Assembly: GCA_030248135.1 (NCBI GenBank)
Contig: JASANC010002071.1
Coordinates: 36,276-100,275, forward strand
Length of the DNA stretch: 64,000 nt
Origin: Theristus sp. LFF4_11
Taxonomy: Eukaryota; Nematoda; Chromadorea; Monhysterida; Xyalidae
Direction of reading: 5' to 3'
The notes beneath the pieces are model-generated. The model was not told where the DNA came from. It made no database searches and saw only the letters and a program-made list of their open reading frames with translations. Positions 1-11,100 of the stretch are shown one piece after another. A program made the position numbers and the translations under genes. Every line of letters begins with the position of its first letter. Within the stretch, counting starts at the first letter, position 1.

Positions 1-402
1 ACCCCCCCCCAAAAAAATAAACCCCCACCCCCTCGACAAGTTTCCAAATAATCCCCCCCCCCAAAAATAATCCCCCATGGGGGATTATTGAAACCTGTTT
101 GAAACACATACCCAGCGAATTCAGTGGCTGGTTGCAGTGAAAATGATGAAATTGTGCTACCAAAGGCCCCAAATGGATGAGTTAATGGTAATTTCATTAC
201 AAAAGGCTGTTGTAAAAGGAAATTTCTATGTAGAGTAGAAGTTTCTGCGACTTCCTTCCTGCCATGGAAGGTATTTTTGCCATTTTGCCCACTCCTAAAA
301 ATGGTTTCCAAATAAACCCCCCCCCAAAAAAAATAAACCCCCACCCCCAGAAGTCGCTGAAGAAATAAACCCCCATGGGGGTTTATTAGAGGTAATACGG
401 TA
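1..402 (-). mobile_element. TA-duplicating repeat 'Y', copy 1 (left end cut by window edge)
   Basis: This block is the reverse complement of the element at 5501-5970. It shows C-runs with CCCCCATGGGGG palindromes at both ends and a unique middle of about 200 bp. The right end reads GGTAATACGG followed by TA at 401-402, which matches the other copy's terminus and TA flank. The left end lies outside the window. No coding capacity is visible, so it is a non-autonomous DNA element. Confidence 0.7.
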
Positions 403-435
403 TTTTACATTTTTCATAAACGCACACAAACCGAC

Positions 436-3400
436 CAGCACAGCTGACGTAGGTGTTGCACGGTCGTGACTCCGTACTCGGCGGACACCCGCGTCCTCCG
501 TACGGCGGGCGTATGACGGAGCGAATGCGGGTCTGATGGCCGATGCCGCAGGTGACCGTGCACGTACCCCAGGTACCCCACCCGGCCATGAGGCAATCGC
601 CGCGGGGCACCGGATCAACGTACACTGAACCGCCGCCTGCAAGCTCAGTTCATAGTGGAACTCTAAGGTATAGGCTATCATCAGCTGGTTAGTTGGTGAT
701 CACGTGATGCCTGCTTTCAGTGCAGGCGTTGCTGTGGAGAGGGGCATTCTGTTTTGCACAGAAAGCATGTGCATCCCACCCTTTTAGCTGATAGCCTACA
801 AATGACTATAGAAACATTTTTATGCTTATCGCTCTGCTCAAGTTACTTCTTATTTTAATGGGATCCCCTTAGAACAACCTCTGCAGAAGAAAATTCATGA
901 TAAATGTCTTGTGAAACTGAGAGTTTTGTTGGGATTAAACATTTGGTCCAACATTTCATCAAGCTGTGTACCGCCAATAAAGTAAAATATTTCGCTGCCT
1001 TTAAAAAAAAGAACCAATAACGCGCCACTAAGAACGTCTATACTGTACATCACGCAAAGTTTGCTTAGCTACCACTGGCATCTGATCAACAACTTTGTTC
1101 AGTGGACGTTTTCAGTGTGTCCAGTGGATGGTATTGATTTTGATCAAGAGCGGCCCGACCGACCATGGACGCAAGGTTGCAGCTCGCACGAGCGCGTCTC
1201 AGACTCGGACAGAATGGGACAGACGAGATTCGGCGGTGCCTGCAGCGCGATGCGCGTCCGCTTCTGATGACCGAGGCCGCAGGTTCGCGTGCAGGCGCCC
1301 CACGCGCTCCACTGCACCAGCAAATCGTTGCAGGTCACCGGGACAGGCACGTTCGCTGGAGAAAAACAGTACACACAAAATAAACGTGCTGCCGTGACGG
1401 TGCTCGTGTTGGTGCCAAAATGGCGCCAGTCTTGGTGCCGATCTTGTGATGACCATATTGACCATATTCATGGTGAAAATGACAAAAATCAACACCGTGA
1501 ACGGCATGCCGTTTTAGTGCACTGGTCAATTCAACGCAAAACACCACTTACATACAGTAAACTTTTCAACTTTGAAAAAAGGCGCCTAGGAGGCCAGGAG
1601 GGCACCAAGATGGGCACCATTAAGGTGTGGGCTCCATCATTGGCAACTTTTTTGTGTGATATTGGCATAAGCAAAAGCTACTTTTAAAAAACAAAAAAAA
1701 CACAAACAGCCGTTTGTTTACGCTGCTGTCATTCATGTTTACTTACACGGTCGAACACTAAATTATAAGCAATCAGCTGATTGGTTGGTGGTCACGTGAT
1801 GCATGCTTTCTGTGGAGGCGTTGCTGTGGAGGTGAAGTCTGTCCTGGACAGAAAGCAGCATGCGATCACCAGACACCAACCAATCAGCTGATTGCCTATA
1901 ATTTAGTAGTTTTAGTTTGAAAAGAAAAGAACAAATAAAAACGGGCGTGTGCTAACGCTGTGGAAGCGGAGGGCCGGGCAGCGGTGGCCCGGGTAGCGGT
2001 GGTCCGGGCAGTGGGCCCGGGAGCACCGGATACCCGAACGAGCAGTGCAGTCGGTGTGCGTTCAACGCCTCGAAGATCAGGTTCAAACTGAGAAGCTCAG
2101 CTACTCGCACGTGGCAGGCTAGATGAGAAATGAATAGTCAATGACAATAATGAAGCTCAAATTGCTTAATTAATCAAATAAATATCCCTAAATTAATACT
2201 GATTGGCTGAATTCACTCGCTGGTAAATTGACCCCACCAGTACACGTAGGAATTTGCTGCGGCAGTAAAATTCCGTTCACATGTCATGTGATTGAGTTGT
2301 TTTTTAATATTAAATTTAGTAATTTAGTAAATCGACGTTTCAAAAGTAAAATATCGAAAAGTCAGCACAAACGATTGCAGTTTGCCGTGCCCGCATTGCC
2401 CGGCTGCACCGAGAATCGCGTGTTCGACTGTTCATTGCCGGACAACGGATCCACGCACCAGCAGGTGCTCCGATAGACGTCGCATTGAATCAGATTGTAG
2501 AAACCTGGACAAAGAAAGGCCATCAAAATGGTGGGAAGGTAAAACAAGAGAAGATATTCAAGAGACAACACCAGAAAACAGCACACTTTAAAATCAACAG
2601 TTCGATCACATTTTGGAGAACAACAGTTTGTTGATCGTAAAAACCAATGTGGTCAACAGTATTGGACAACAAACTGTGGAATAAAGTGGTTTGCTACACT
2701 TGCATTATGGGATTCCGTGCCACACAGTTTTATCGGAGTTTCCTGCTTTTTGCGAAATAAAATGACTTGACTTTTCGACAAGTTCAGAAATCCCGATATC
2801 TGAACCCCCGAAAAGGCACTCACCATTCGCCGTGCATACGGTACCCTGGAGTACGTCGTAGTTGCGACCGCAAGTCGGTTGGCCCAGTGGAAACGCCCGT
2901 TTCGACAATGGAACGTCTTCGTCGTGTTCGCTAATGAAAATGTCCAATTCTAAATGGTCGTTCAACACACGCTGCACCGGCTTTTTCAGTGGGCTGACGC
3001 ATTTGTCTCGGCAGACTGACTCCGACTGGTACCTAAAAACAAAAAATGAAGTGTCTAATTTTAATAGTGTCTGTTGACTCGCGACGGGGTTTCGCCGAGA
3101 CGAGAAAGACAAGCAAAACACCCGCGAGACGCAGCAAATGACAAGACGAGACATGTCTCGTGGCGACACTGGTAATGGAGGCAGTGTTACAAGAGCTGAC
3201 GGCAAGTTCAGTTACTATCCTAAATGAAAATTTGAAACCGATCGTTCAGCTGTCAATTATGCGTTTGCAATAATTTTTTTATTCAGTTATATCTGAGCCG
3301 ACTGGCTTGACAAACGGCACAACACTTCAGCTGACACTTTTTCAACTCCATCTCAACTCAACAGCACCTCAAGCTCGACGTCTATCGATATTACCGTGTG

Positions 3401-4351
3401 AAGCTTGTCTTATTAAACCTGTCAGCTTTTCGCAGCGCAAAAAGCACGTAAAAATCAAGTGAATTAAGAAAGATTGGTCGTTTGGATAAAATGGAAAAGC
3501 CCATTCGTGTAGATACGGTTTATGTCTTCTTCCCAAGTCGATCGCCCATTTTTGATCAAAAATTTGCACTCGATACTTTTTGCGAAACAGTGACAGGTTT
3601 ATTTGGACAAACTTCAAAGAGCAGGCAACTCTTGAATCAAACGCACATGTTGATGTCAGCGAGGCAACTATGCGGCCAGACTGGCTTGCAGCGGCCGGTC
3701 AGCGGGTCGTGCGTCCACTTGCGGGCACTGCCGTCGTAGACGCAACCGTCCCGGGCGTTCCAGTACGGGACGTAACACTGCGGCAATGTAGACGGAGGCT
3801 GCAAAGACGCCGCCGCCCCACTGATGTCGCCTGTGTTCGAGTCGTCCTGATTCGTCGAGAAACTACTGCCGACCACTTTGACCGCTGTCTCAGGACCGCT
3901 GCTGTTGTCTTTGTTGTTGTCGTTGGAACCTGTGTATGGGCAGCGTCAGATTTATTTTTAAAACTTTTTTCGTCACTGGTGGTCTAGTGAACAAGCCACT
4001 AGTCAACATGCCAACTCAAATTTGTTGTGCTACCAGTGTTGCTCAACAAGAATTAACTAGAGTGAATAGTAAGAGCCCACCCAACAGTGTTTCTAAGCTC
4101 AAACCTGCATCGGGTGATTAATGGCATTTCTCGCGATTGTTGATCATTGAGGTACCAGTGGATGTGATATAGCTCAACAATTGTGTACATACATATTGTA
4201 ATTTGTTGAGGAAACGTTCTCAGTGATTACAATAGTCAAGCTCATGTGATTTCACTGCAAGGTACAGTGGTTGACTGAACTGACCTGAAGCGAACGCGTT
4301 CGTAGCAGCGCAGCAGAGAAGCAGAACCGAGATGATCACCGATCGCTGCAT
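436..4351 (-). CDS. Secreted Kunitz / thyroglobulin-1 / TSP1 mosaic protein (3' end outside window)
   Basis: Exons in transcript order: 4285-4351, 3647-3929, 2824-3032, 2373-2504, 1164-1355, 436-636, then off the left edge. Phases match at every junction; only exon 2's donor (after 3647, GTGCGT) is phase 2, the rest are phase 1. Exon 1 gives a signal peptide starting MQRSVIISVLLLCCAA. Exons 2-3 join into one Kunitz domain (about residues 74-128) with six cysteines at spacing 10-17-7-12-3; the intron lies between Cys4 and Cys5. Exons 3-4 join into a thyroglobulin type-1 domain (about 171-230) with the QC and CWCV motifs. Exons 5 and 6 are TSP1 domains with WSAWGACTRTCG and WGTWGTCTVTCG cores. 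Kunitz and thyroglobulin-1 modules commonly inhibit proteases and TSP1 binds matrix, so an extracellular-matrix or protease-inhibitor role is inferred. The donor of exon 4 (GTTTGT) is weak; a TGA at 2362-2364 would otherwise end the protein there. Confidence 0.72.
665..803. mobile_element. MITE family A, diverged copy
   Basis: Imperfect inverted repeat: TAGGCTATCATCAGCTGGTT at the left and TTAGCTGATAGCCTA at the right. The middle (GATCACGTGATGC, GGCGTTGCTGTGGAG) is shared with the copies at 1753, 11060, 25328, 41091 and 53908. It lies in an intron of the left-hand mosaic gene. Confidence 0.7.
1753..1909. mobile_element. MITE family A, well-preserved copy
   Basis: Near-palindromic: AATTATAAGCAATCAGCTGA at the left and TCAGCTGATTGCCTATAATT at the right, with the shared middle containing TCTGTCCTGGACAGAAAGCA. 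No reading frame. Family termini read TACAGTCGAACTC, so a TA target-site duplication (Tc1/mariner type) is likely. Confidence 0.8.
1970..2095. other. GC-rich block with Pro-Gly repeat potential, possible exon
   Basis: A GC-rich island in an AT-rich intron. On the plus strand it can be read as repeats of Gly-Gly-Pro-Gly-Ser followed by a CSRC segment, and it ends in CAG|GTTC, a possible donor. On the minus strand it reads as Pro-Leu-Pro-Gly repeats. The 9-bp periodicity (GGYCCGGGYAGCGGT) is plain. Neither reading keeps the phase of the surrounding minus-strand gene, so I do not add it to that model. Confidence 0.3.
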
Positions 4352-5498
4352 GATTTTAGTCAGAATGCTGCTGTAATTTTTTTGGGTTTTTATTTCAAAA
4401 AATTTTACGAAAGCGAGCAAACCTAAAAAGCGCGCTCATTTGAAGTGTTGGAAATTTGATGCAAATTCAGAATTGAAAATCAAAAGAAAATTCCAATCAT
4501 TGATTTGCGATCACGTTTGGAACGCTTTATTTGGAACGTGTTATAAAAAATAGAAAACGCATTACACGTAGCGTGTTTTGTTGTTGTTTTTTCAAACAAA
4601 ATTTCAACACCATACTAGCCACTGTGGGGCTTATTATTCAACAAGTTATGACATGTGTTATGATGAAGCACAAAACGAAAATGCGAAGAAAAGCGCACTT
4701 TGATAAACGAGGAAAAAACCATGTGACAGTGACACACTAACGAACGTATTTAGAGCAAAAAGCAATGTGTGTCAGAAAAAACAAATCAAATATTATGTGC
4801 TTCGTTTTGCAAATGGTCACTTCGTTTCAACGAAATAACTGTCCGCTTAAAATTTTATGCGCAGTGGTAAGTAAGCTTTTACTTTTAAAACAGTCGCATA
4901 TGGTGACAATTTTGAACACACATGATTTTTTCGTTATTGAAAGCTGCCAGGAAGCAACTTTATAGCGGACTTTTTTCACACGATGTTATGGGAAAACCAG
5001 CTTTCTTCGCCGTTGGATTTTTCTGTCTTGAAGCAAGTTCAGAGCAATAAAGATGATGTTCGTTTAGTTCCCGCGGGTTTATTTGTTCATGATTTTTGGG
5101 TGAAAACGATAGTTACATATGCAATATTTTTAAAACAGTGGGTTATCAATCACACCACACTGTGCGTAATGCGCACAAGTTTTGTGCAATATTTCATTGG
5201 CGAAATTTCGAAATGCTAATTACGTTCGAAATGACGCATTAAAATCGCTGGCGTATACTTCTATTTGAAATTATTCGCTTTGAGTTTTTTTCTGCGCTGC
5301 AGAATTTTTTCTTCTGTGCGAAAAATTAGCTGTGGAACTAATCAATTTTTATACCGGCGGCGGCGATTAAATCACCTGTATCAGGCAAAAGCAAAACCAT
5401 ACCACTGACATTTGATTTAAATTCATCGACTTAAATTGAATAAAAGATTCGCTTCAACTATTCAATAACTTTCTGTTAAGCGGTTTCAGTCAGATAGC
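4352..5498. other. Intergenic stretch without recognised features
   Basis: AT-rich sequence upstream of the first mosaic gene. Several short open frames are present but none shows a domain, splice-consistent extension or codon bias. The core promoter of the minus-strand gene should lie just right of 4351, but I see no clear TATA box or initiator. Confidence 0.6.
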
Positions 5499-5500
5499 TA

Positions 5501-5970
5501 CCGTATTACCCCCAATAAACCCCCATGGGGGATTAATACGTCAGCGACTTTTAGGGGTGGGGGTTTATTGGTGGGGGGGGGGGGGGGATTATTGGGGGGG
5601 GGGGGGGTTTATTATACAAAAATTTCTAGGGGTGGGGTTTTGTTGAAAAATGGCAAAAATACCTTGCATGGCAGGCAAGAAAGTTGCAGAAACTTCTACT
5701 TTTCACAGAGATTTCCTTTTGTAACAGCCTTTTGTAATGAAATTACCATTAACTCATCCATTTGGGGCCTTTGGTAGCACAATTTCACCAATGTCACTGC
5801 ATTCAGCCACTGAATTCGCTGGGTATGTGTTTCAAACAGGTTTCCAATTAACCCCCATGGGGGATTATTTGTGGGGGGGGGATTATTTGGAAACTGGTCG
5901 GGGGGGGGGGGGGGTATTGGTGGGGGGGGGATTAATGGTGGGGGGGGGGGGTTTAATGGGGGTAATACGG
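5501..5970 (+). mobile_element. TA-duplicating repeat 'Y', complete copy with G-run termini
   Basis: TIRs are CCGTATTACCCC at the left and GGGGTAATACGG at the right, flanked on both sides by TA (5499-5500 and 5971-5972). Inside are several CCCCCATGGGGG palindromes and G-runs of 8 to 15, then a unique core also present inverted at 1-402. The TA duplication fits a Tc1/mariner-type MITE. Open frames here encode only low-complexity Gly or Pro and are not genes. Confidence 0.82.
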
Positions 5971-6343
5971 TATATCGCAAAAGTAAGGTTTTTACATCAC
6001 ATTACCACCGTCACCGTGTACCCCACCCATGTGATCGGAATCTTTTGGACAGCGGTTTTTTATGACGGTGTTTTGAAAGCTGTTGTCCAACAATCTGTCA
6101 TTAAATTCAACAGTTGAACAACAGAGCAAAAAATGGAACAAAAAGAAGAAAGTGGCATGAGAAATTTGCACCTTTTCATGACAAAAAAATTACAGAGTGC
6201 ATCTCACATAGGACATAATAAGGCAAATTTCAAACCAATAAAAAGTCAAATATTGTTGCACTTGCGCAAAAAGTACAAACATTAGGTGCAAAACTTTTGA
6301 TAAACGTTTTTTTGCAGCCGAAGAAGAAAAAGCATCACTCTGC

Positions 6344-6549
6344 TAAAAAAAGTTGTCCAAACATGTGTCCAGTTTCCTGTCCGTTTAGGTGTCTTGCACA
6401 ATGGCGATGTCCCGAAAATAGAAGTAGCCCAAAAACACTGAGTGTACTTAGTGGTGCTTTTATTCCCGGAACACCCGGTGGGACAAGACATAACGCGGGA
6501 CACCCAGAAGGACTTGACACCTGTCCTGACACTTGTTGGACACCTTTTT
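6344..6549. mobile_element. MITE family D copy 1 (TGTCC-rich inverted repeat)
   Basis: Left end AAAAAAAGTTGTCCAAACAT and right end ACTTGTTGGACACCTTTTT are diverged inverted repeats rich in TGTCC/GGACA. Related sequences occur at 7485-7662 and 15524-15719. No coding potential. Confidence 0.6.
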
Positions 6550-7484
6550 AGTGTGACCCTGACCACTATAGACCGAGGAGAGCAAACACAAAAACTCAAG
6601 CAAATTAGTGACAGCTATGCAGTGCATGTTGGTTTGGTTGTCCATGCCTCGAAAAGTATGCACATGTGTAACGAAGATCAAACCATCGTCGTAATTTAAG
6701 AGGAGAAAACTTCGATTTTTCAAGTTTATATATATTTTCGCATATTTTTCCGCTGTGTGTTTTGTTATTGATACACTCCATGTGCTTCCTTTACATTTAT
6801 GTTTTGCTGTTATTCTGAAATTTCGCTTCTCTCATGTTGACTTCAACACCGTCCTTACGTGCGTGTATGACCACGTACTCGAATCCACAATATACTCAAC
6901 AAATTGGAGTACACGAGAAGGAGAAAAAATGTTGCATACGAGAAGTGAAATGCGACGTTTTCACTGAATACAACGACCGTGTATATAATTCACGTGCCGT
7001 GTGTTTTGTTGTCAAGTTCTCCGCCTCTCGTTTAACAAAAGACAGGATGAGTATGAGACAAGTACGCACACTCAGAAAGTTTTCAATTTTTTTTTAAATT
7101 CCGAAAGTGGACTTTTCGATTTCCTATGGACATCAAGTATCACTGCAATTTTTATATTCTGTGACATTTGTGTTTTGTTTTCATTTTTTTGATCAAAACG
7201 ATATGCCGTGTCACTCAAATAAACGTTTCACCATAGTTTCATTGTTCTCAAATACCACAGGAAATCTTCACCCGACGGCTATTGTTTTCGCTTTTTTGTT
7301 GTGTGTTTGACAAATTTTTCAAACCAACATTACGCAAGATGAATTCAAAATGAAAAACCGCCCGCACGTTGAACATTCTGCAGTTATATAACCGTTTTTT
7401 TTGTTTTATTCGTTCCGGATTTGAACCCGTCAAACGAACGGGTTCATGCATTTTTACGAGATCTTTGGCACACGGTAACACGCT

Positions 7485-7662
7485 GAAAAAAATGTCGGAA
7501 CACGTGTCCTGTGTCCGAACCGCCTGGTTCGGATGTCCCGTGAGGTGTCCGTATCCCGGAACTACATTTGGCCCAAAAGGTCCAAATTGGTGCTTCCGTC
7601 ATTATTCGTTTCCGGACATTTGGGCGGACAGGACACCGGACACGTGTTCGGACATTTTTTTA
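7485..7662. mobile_element. MITE family D copy 2, well-preserved inverted ends
   Basis: The left end AAAAAAATGTCGGAACACGT and the right end ACGTGTTCGGACATTTTTTT are nearly perfect inverted repeats extending about 30 bp. The interior carries TCCCGGAACTACATTTGG, similar to the centre of copies 1 and 3. Confidence 0.7.
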
Positions 7663-8127
7663 ACGTGAAAGAACATGCATATAACGAACTTTTTAACCGT
7701 CACGAACTTTACACACTTGATCCACAATATCACAGTGATCAAACGCCTTCGAAAAACTGCACTGAGAAAACATTGCGAAACATCGCCGGTCATTCTTGAG
7801 ATAAAGGAAAGCAATTTTTTTCTAGCACTACTTGTCAGAGATGTTGTCTCATTTCTGCACTGGGAGTGTTCGTTCACCCAAAAATGTGATCATGCAAAAT
7901 ATTTATGGCCACAAAAAAATGTCACTCTTTTTCGGTTATGACAAAAATGAGATTGAATGCCGACCACATTTTTGGCAACCGACTGAAAGTCAGTTTAAAA
8001 AATGGCCCATTAACTGACTGGGTGACTACACATGTCAAATATTCTCGTTTGTTCCGCACACAATGACTCGAATGTGCTGTTTTCTCAGCACACGCCACAC
8101 AACATGGCGTCTCTCTCGTGAAATGCT

Positions 8128-11100
8128 CTAGCGTCTCCGTTGCGAGCAGCCGCCGTGCGTGCACAGACAGCGATACCTCGGGCGTTGCCTCGAGCAGCAC
8201 CCATTCGTGAAGCCGAGCGCATAGCGACTGCACCAGCTTTTGCAGTAGTAGTCCGCTCTTAGTTTCCCGGTCAAATGCGTCGTGTACGCGGCGATGTCGA
8301 AATCGTCGTGCAATTGTCTGATGTCCGTCGGGATCGCGTCCTCACACGGCGGGCCGATTTCGTCCGCCACCTGCGGCGGCGCGAATCGATTGATACGTTG
8401 CAGTGCGATCGTGCGATCCTGAAAGTGGGTGGAATGGAATTGCAGTGATTTGTCGTTTGGCCTAGTTTTGTCTTAAAAAATGTCGCACTGAGTAGCATTC
8501 TTGCTCTCACACAGAGCAGTGGTTTCACTCTTCACTCTTCACTTGTTTAAAGGAGCATTCATGAAGCAGTACTTAATGACCGCGTAGTTCTGTTTTAACA
8601 CAGCTACGCGGCACTGAACACTGCTTTATGAATGCCGCTTAACACGCACTGAAAAAGAGTGAATATAGAGATTTGCTCGAAACCGAGTTTTAGCGGCTGA
8701 GAGTTCGAAATTGTATCTTCTGTACGGCAAAACTGCAAAATACCTGCTTGTTTCTTCTTCTGTCGATTTCGAATAAAGTCATGCTGACCAAAAAACATGG
8801 AAAATTCTAATCCTCCAAGTCAGAGAGAAAGAAAAAAAACGCTTGGATTGAGCAAAAAAATTCACGGTTGCCTGATCGACGAGCTGTTGTTGTTGTTGTT
8901 GCTGTTGTTGTTGTTGTTCTTTCAAAAGTGTCGGACTAGACTGCAATAATTGTTGGCGACCGAGTGTAGTGATGAGTTCGGTCGGTCGAGTTGGGGCCGT
9001 CGGCAGGCGGGGCGCTTTCTGACAGCAATACGCAAAGATCAGATCGGCGTCCTGGGTGCACTCGCTGAATGCGGGGCAGAAAGCGTCGGTGCACGAGCGG
9101 CCGTACAAAGCCGTCGAGACGCCGCCCTCCGTCAGCCAGACGATACTGCGGCTGCGGCCGCATGATGGGCGATAGCTGCGTTCGTACAGCTCTGCGTGAG
9201 CCAAAAAGTGTCAAAAAGGCTCCACTTTTTTCTTGGTAAATTGGTGAATTCAGTGTGTCTTTCACAAGAGCCATGCGATGTCGTGCTGCCTCACATGCAC
9301 ACATTCAAAAGTTCGAGTTTTTTAGTATGAAAACTCAAAACTGAAAAATCGTGCTCATGAACCCATGGTACACCACACCTGCGTTTGCCTTAATCATGGT
9401 ACACCACACCTAGGTTTGCCTTAATCATGGTACACCATACCGGCACACGCACCTTGTTGCTCAGTGGGACAACAGTATCCCTGCGCTTGACTGCGGCTCT
9501 GGTGGACACACTTGAAACCAGCTGGACAGGAATAGCGCGGACAAACCAGAGGCCACTCCGTGTTGGGATGCGTCGCCGGTGGTTGCTTGCCGAAACATGG
9601 CCGGACGTCTGGCGTTGAAAAACATTGCGTTTTTGAGTGAATATGAAACTGTAAAACAGAACGTTGATCAAAAACCCGGAGAACACCAGTGGCAGATCAC
9701 TGAATTGTATTGAATTGAGCTGAGCTGAACTGAACTTAACTGAGAATTGAATTTTATTGTATTGCATTGACTTGATATGAATTGAACTGAACTGAATTGT
9801 AATAAAGTGAAATTAAATTAAAAAATTGAAATGAAATGAATTCAACTCAATTCAACTGAACTGGAATCCCAAACTGTACTCACTCCGCTGGCAATGTCTG
9901 GCGCAGTCCAACGGTGTCAGGTATCGATTCTTCAAATGCGTGTCAGAATTGGCGTCCTCCACGCAATACCGAAACGCCAAACATTCGTCCAAGTCGCTGT
10001 CGTAGTAGAACAGCACACGGGCGCTCAGTAGCGCGCACGAGCGAGGTTTGCCGATGATTTGGCACGTGTTGTCGACTGAGGCCACCAGTGCCGGCTGAGG
10101 TTGTTGGAGTTGCAGCTGGGGCTCGCGAACGTGCGATGGCGAGGACGATGGATTCGCTTGTCTAGGTTGCTGTTGCTGTTGTGCTCGATCGTCAATTGAT
10201 TCGCGTGGTCGGTGCTCTGGCGATGCTTGCTGCCGATCGGTTTGCGGTTTCACCGCTCGTGCCCGATGTTGCTGCTGAAGTTGATGATGCGGAAAGACGA
10301 TCGGGCGAATGGGATGATGATTGCTGCTGACGATTGTTGACGTTGCTAGAGGTGGATTTGTGCTGGCGACTGGTGGCGGGTACAGTTTACCAGTCGGCGT
10401 TTGATGTTCTTCCACTCTATTACTGGGCGCCGGCACTGAAACCGATCGCTGCACTTGCGGCCGCTTCTTCAGTTTGGTGAAGTCGAAACTTTGCCGCGAA
10501 CTAGTCATGGTCGTGGTTGTTGTCGTGGATGTTGTCGGCAGCGTCACCGCTGTGAAACTCTCGAAAAACGCGTCGCCTGAAATTGCCGAAATCGAGCTGT
10601 TGACGCGATCACCAGCGCCGGCGGTGTCCGGCGGCAACGGCAGCAGCACGGACGCAAACGGCATCGCCAGCGCACTGCTGTGGCGGCGTTTCGCCGCTTG
10701 TATCCGTGCGATATGCCGGCTGTTCAGCGCGTTGTTCGAGAGACAGCAGAACGCGAAGAACGACCGCCCGCGGCGGCATTCGGCGGCGGCCGGGCAGAAA
10801 GCGTCGAGACACGAGTGGCCGAGCAACGGGGCGCTGATGTCGCCGAACGTATGACGCACGACGAACAAGTGACGACTGGCGCAGGATGGCGTGTAGCTGC
10901 GCTCGAACGCTTCTGCAATGGAGAGTTTTTTTCGTTGATACAGTGGAACTCTGAGGCCAATACATATGCACACAAATTTTTACGGCACGTCACCGTCACG
11001 TCACGTCACGTCTTCATTCATGATGCAAAAAAAACAGCAACCCGGCATGTCACGTTATCCGACGTCAAGCTACATCCGCTGATTCGTTGGTGATCACAAC

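Larger units (their letters stand above)
5973..8127. other. Intergenic stretch between the two mosaic genes
   Basis: AT-rich and low in coding signal. It holds two copies of the TGTCC-rich inverted repeat (6344-6549 and 7485-7662) and otherwise only short unsupported open frames. The 3' UTR of the minus-strand gene ending at 8128 should fall in its right part. Confidence 0.6.

Noticed and set aside
6755..7310. Several overlapping plus-strand frames of 60-90 codons
   Set aside because: Phe/Cys-rich translations of AT-rich DNA with no splice-consistent extension or domain.
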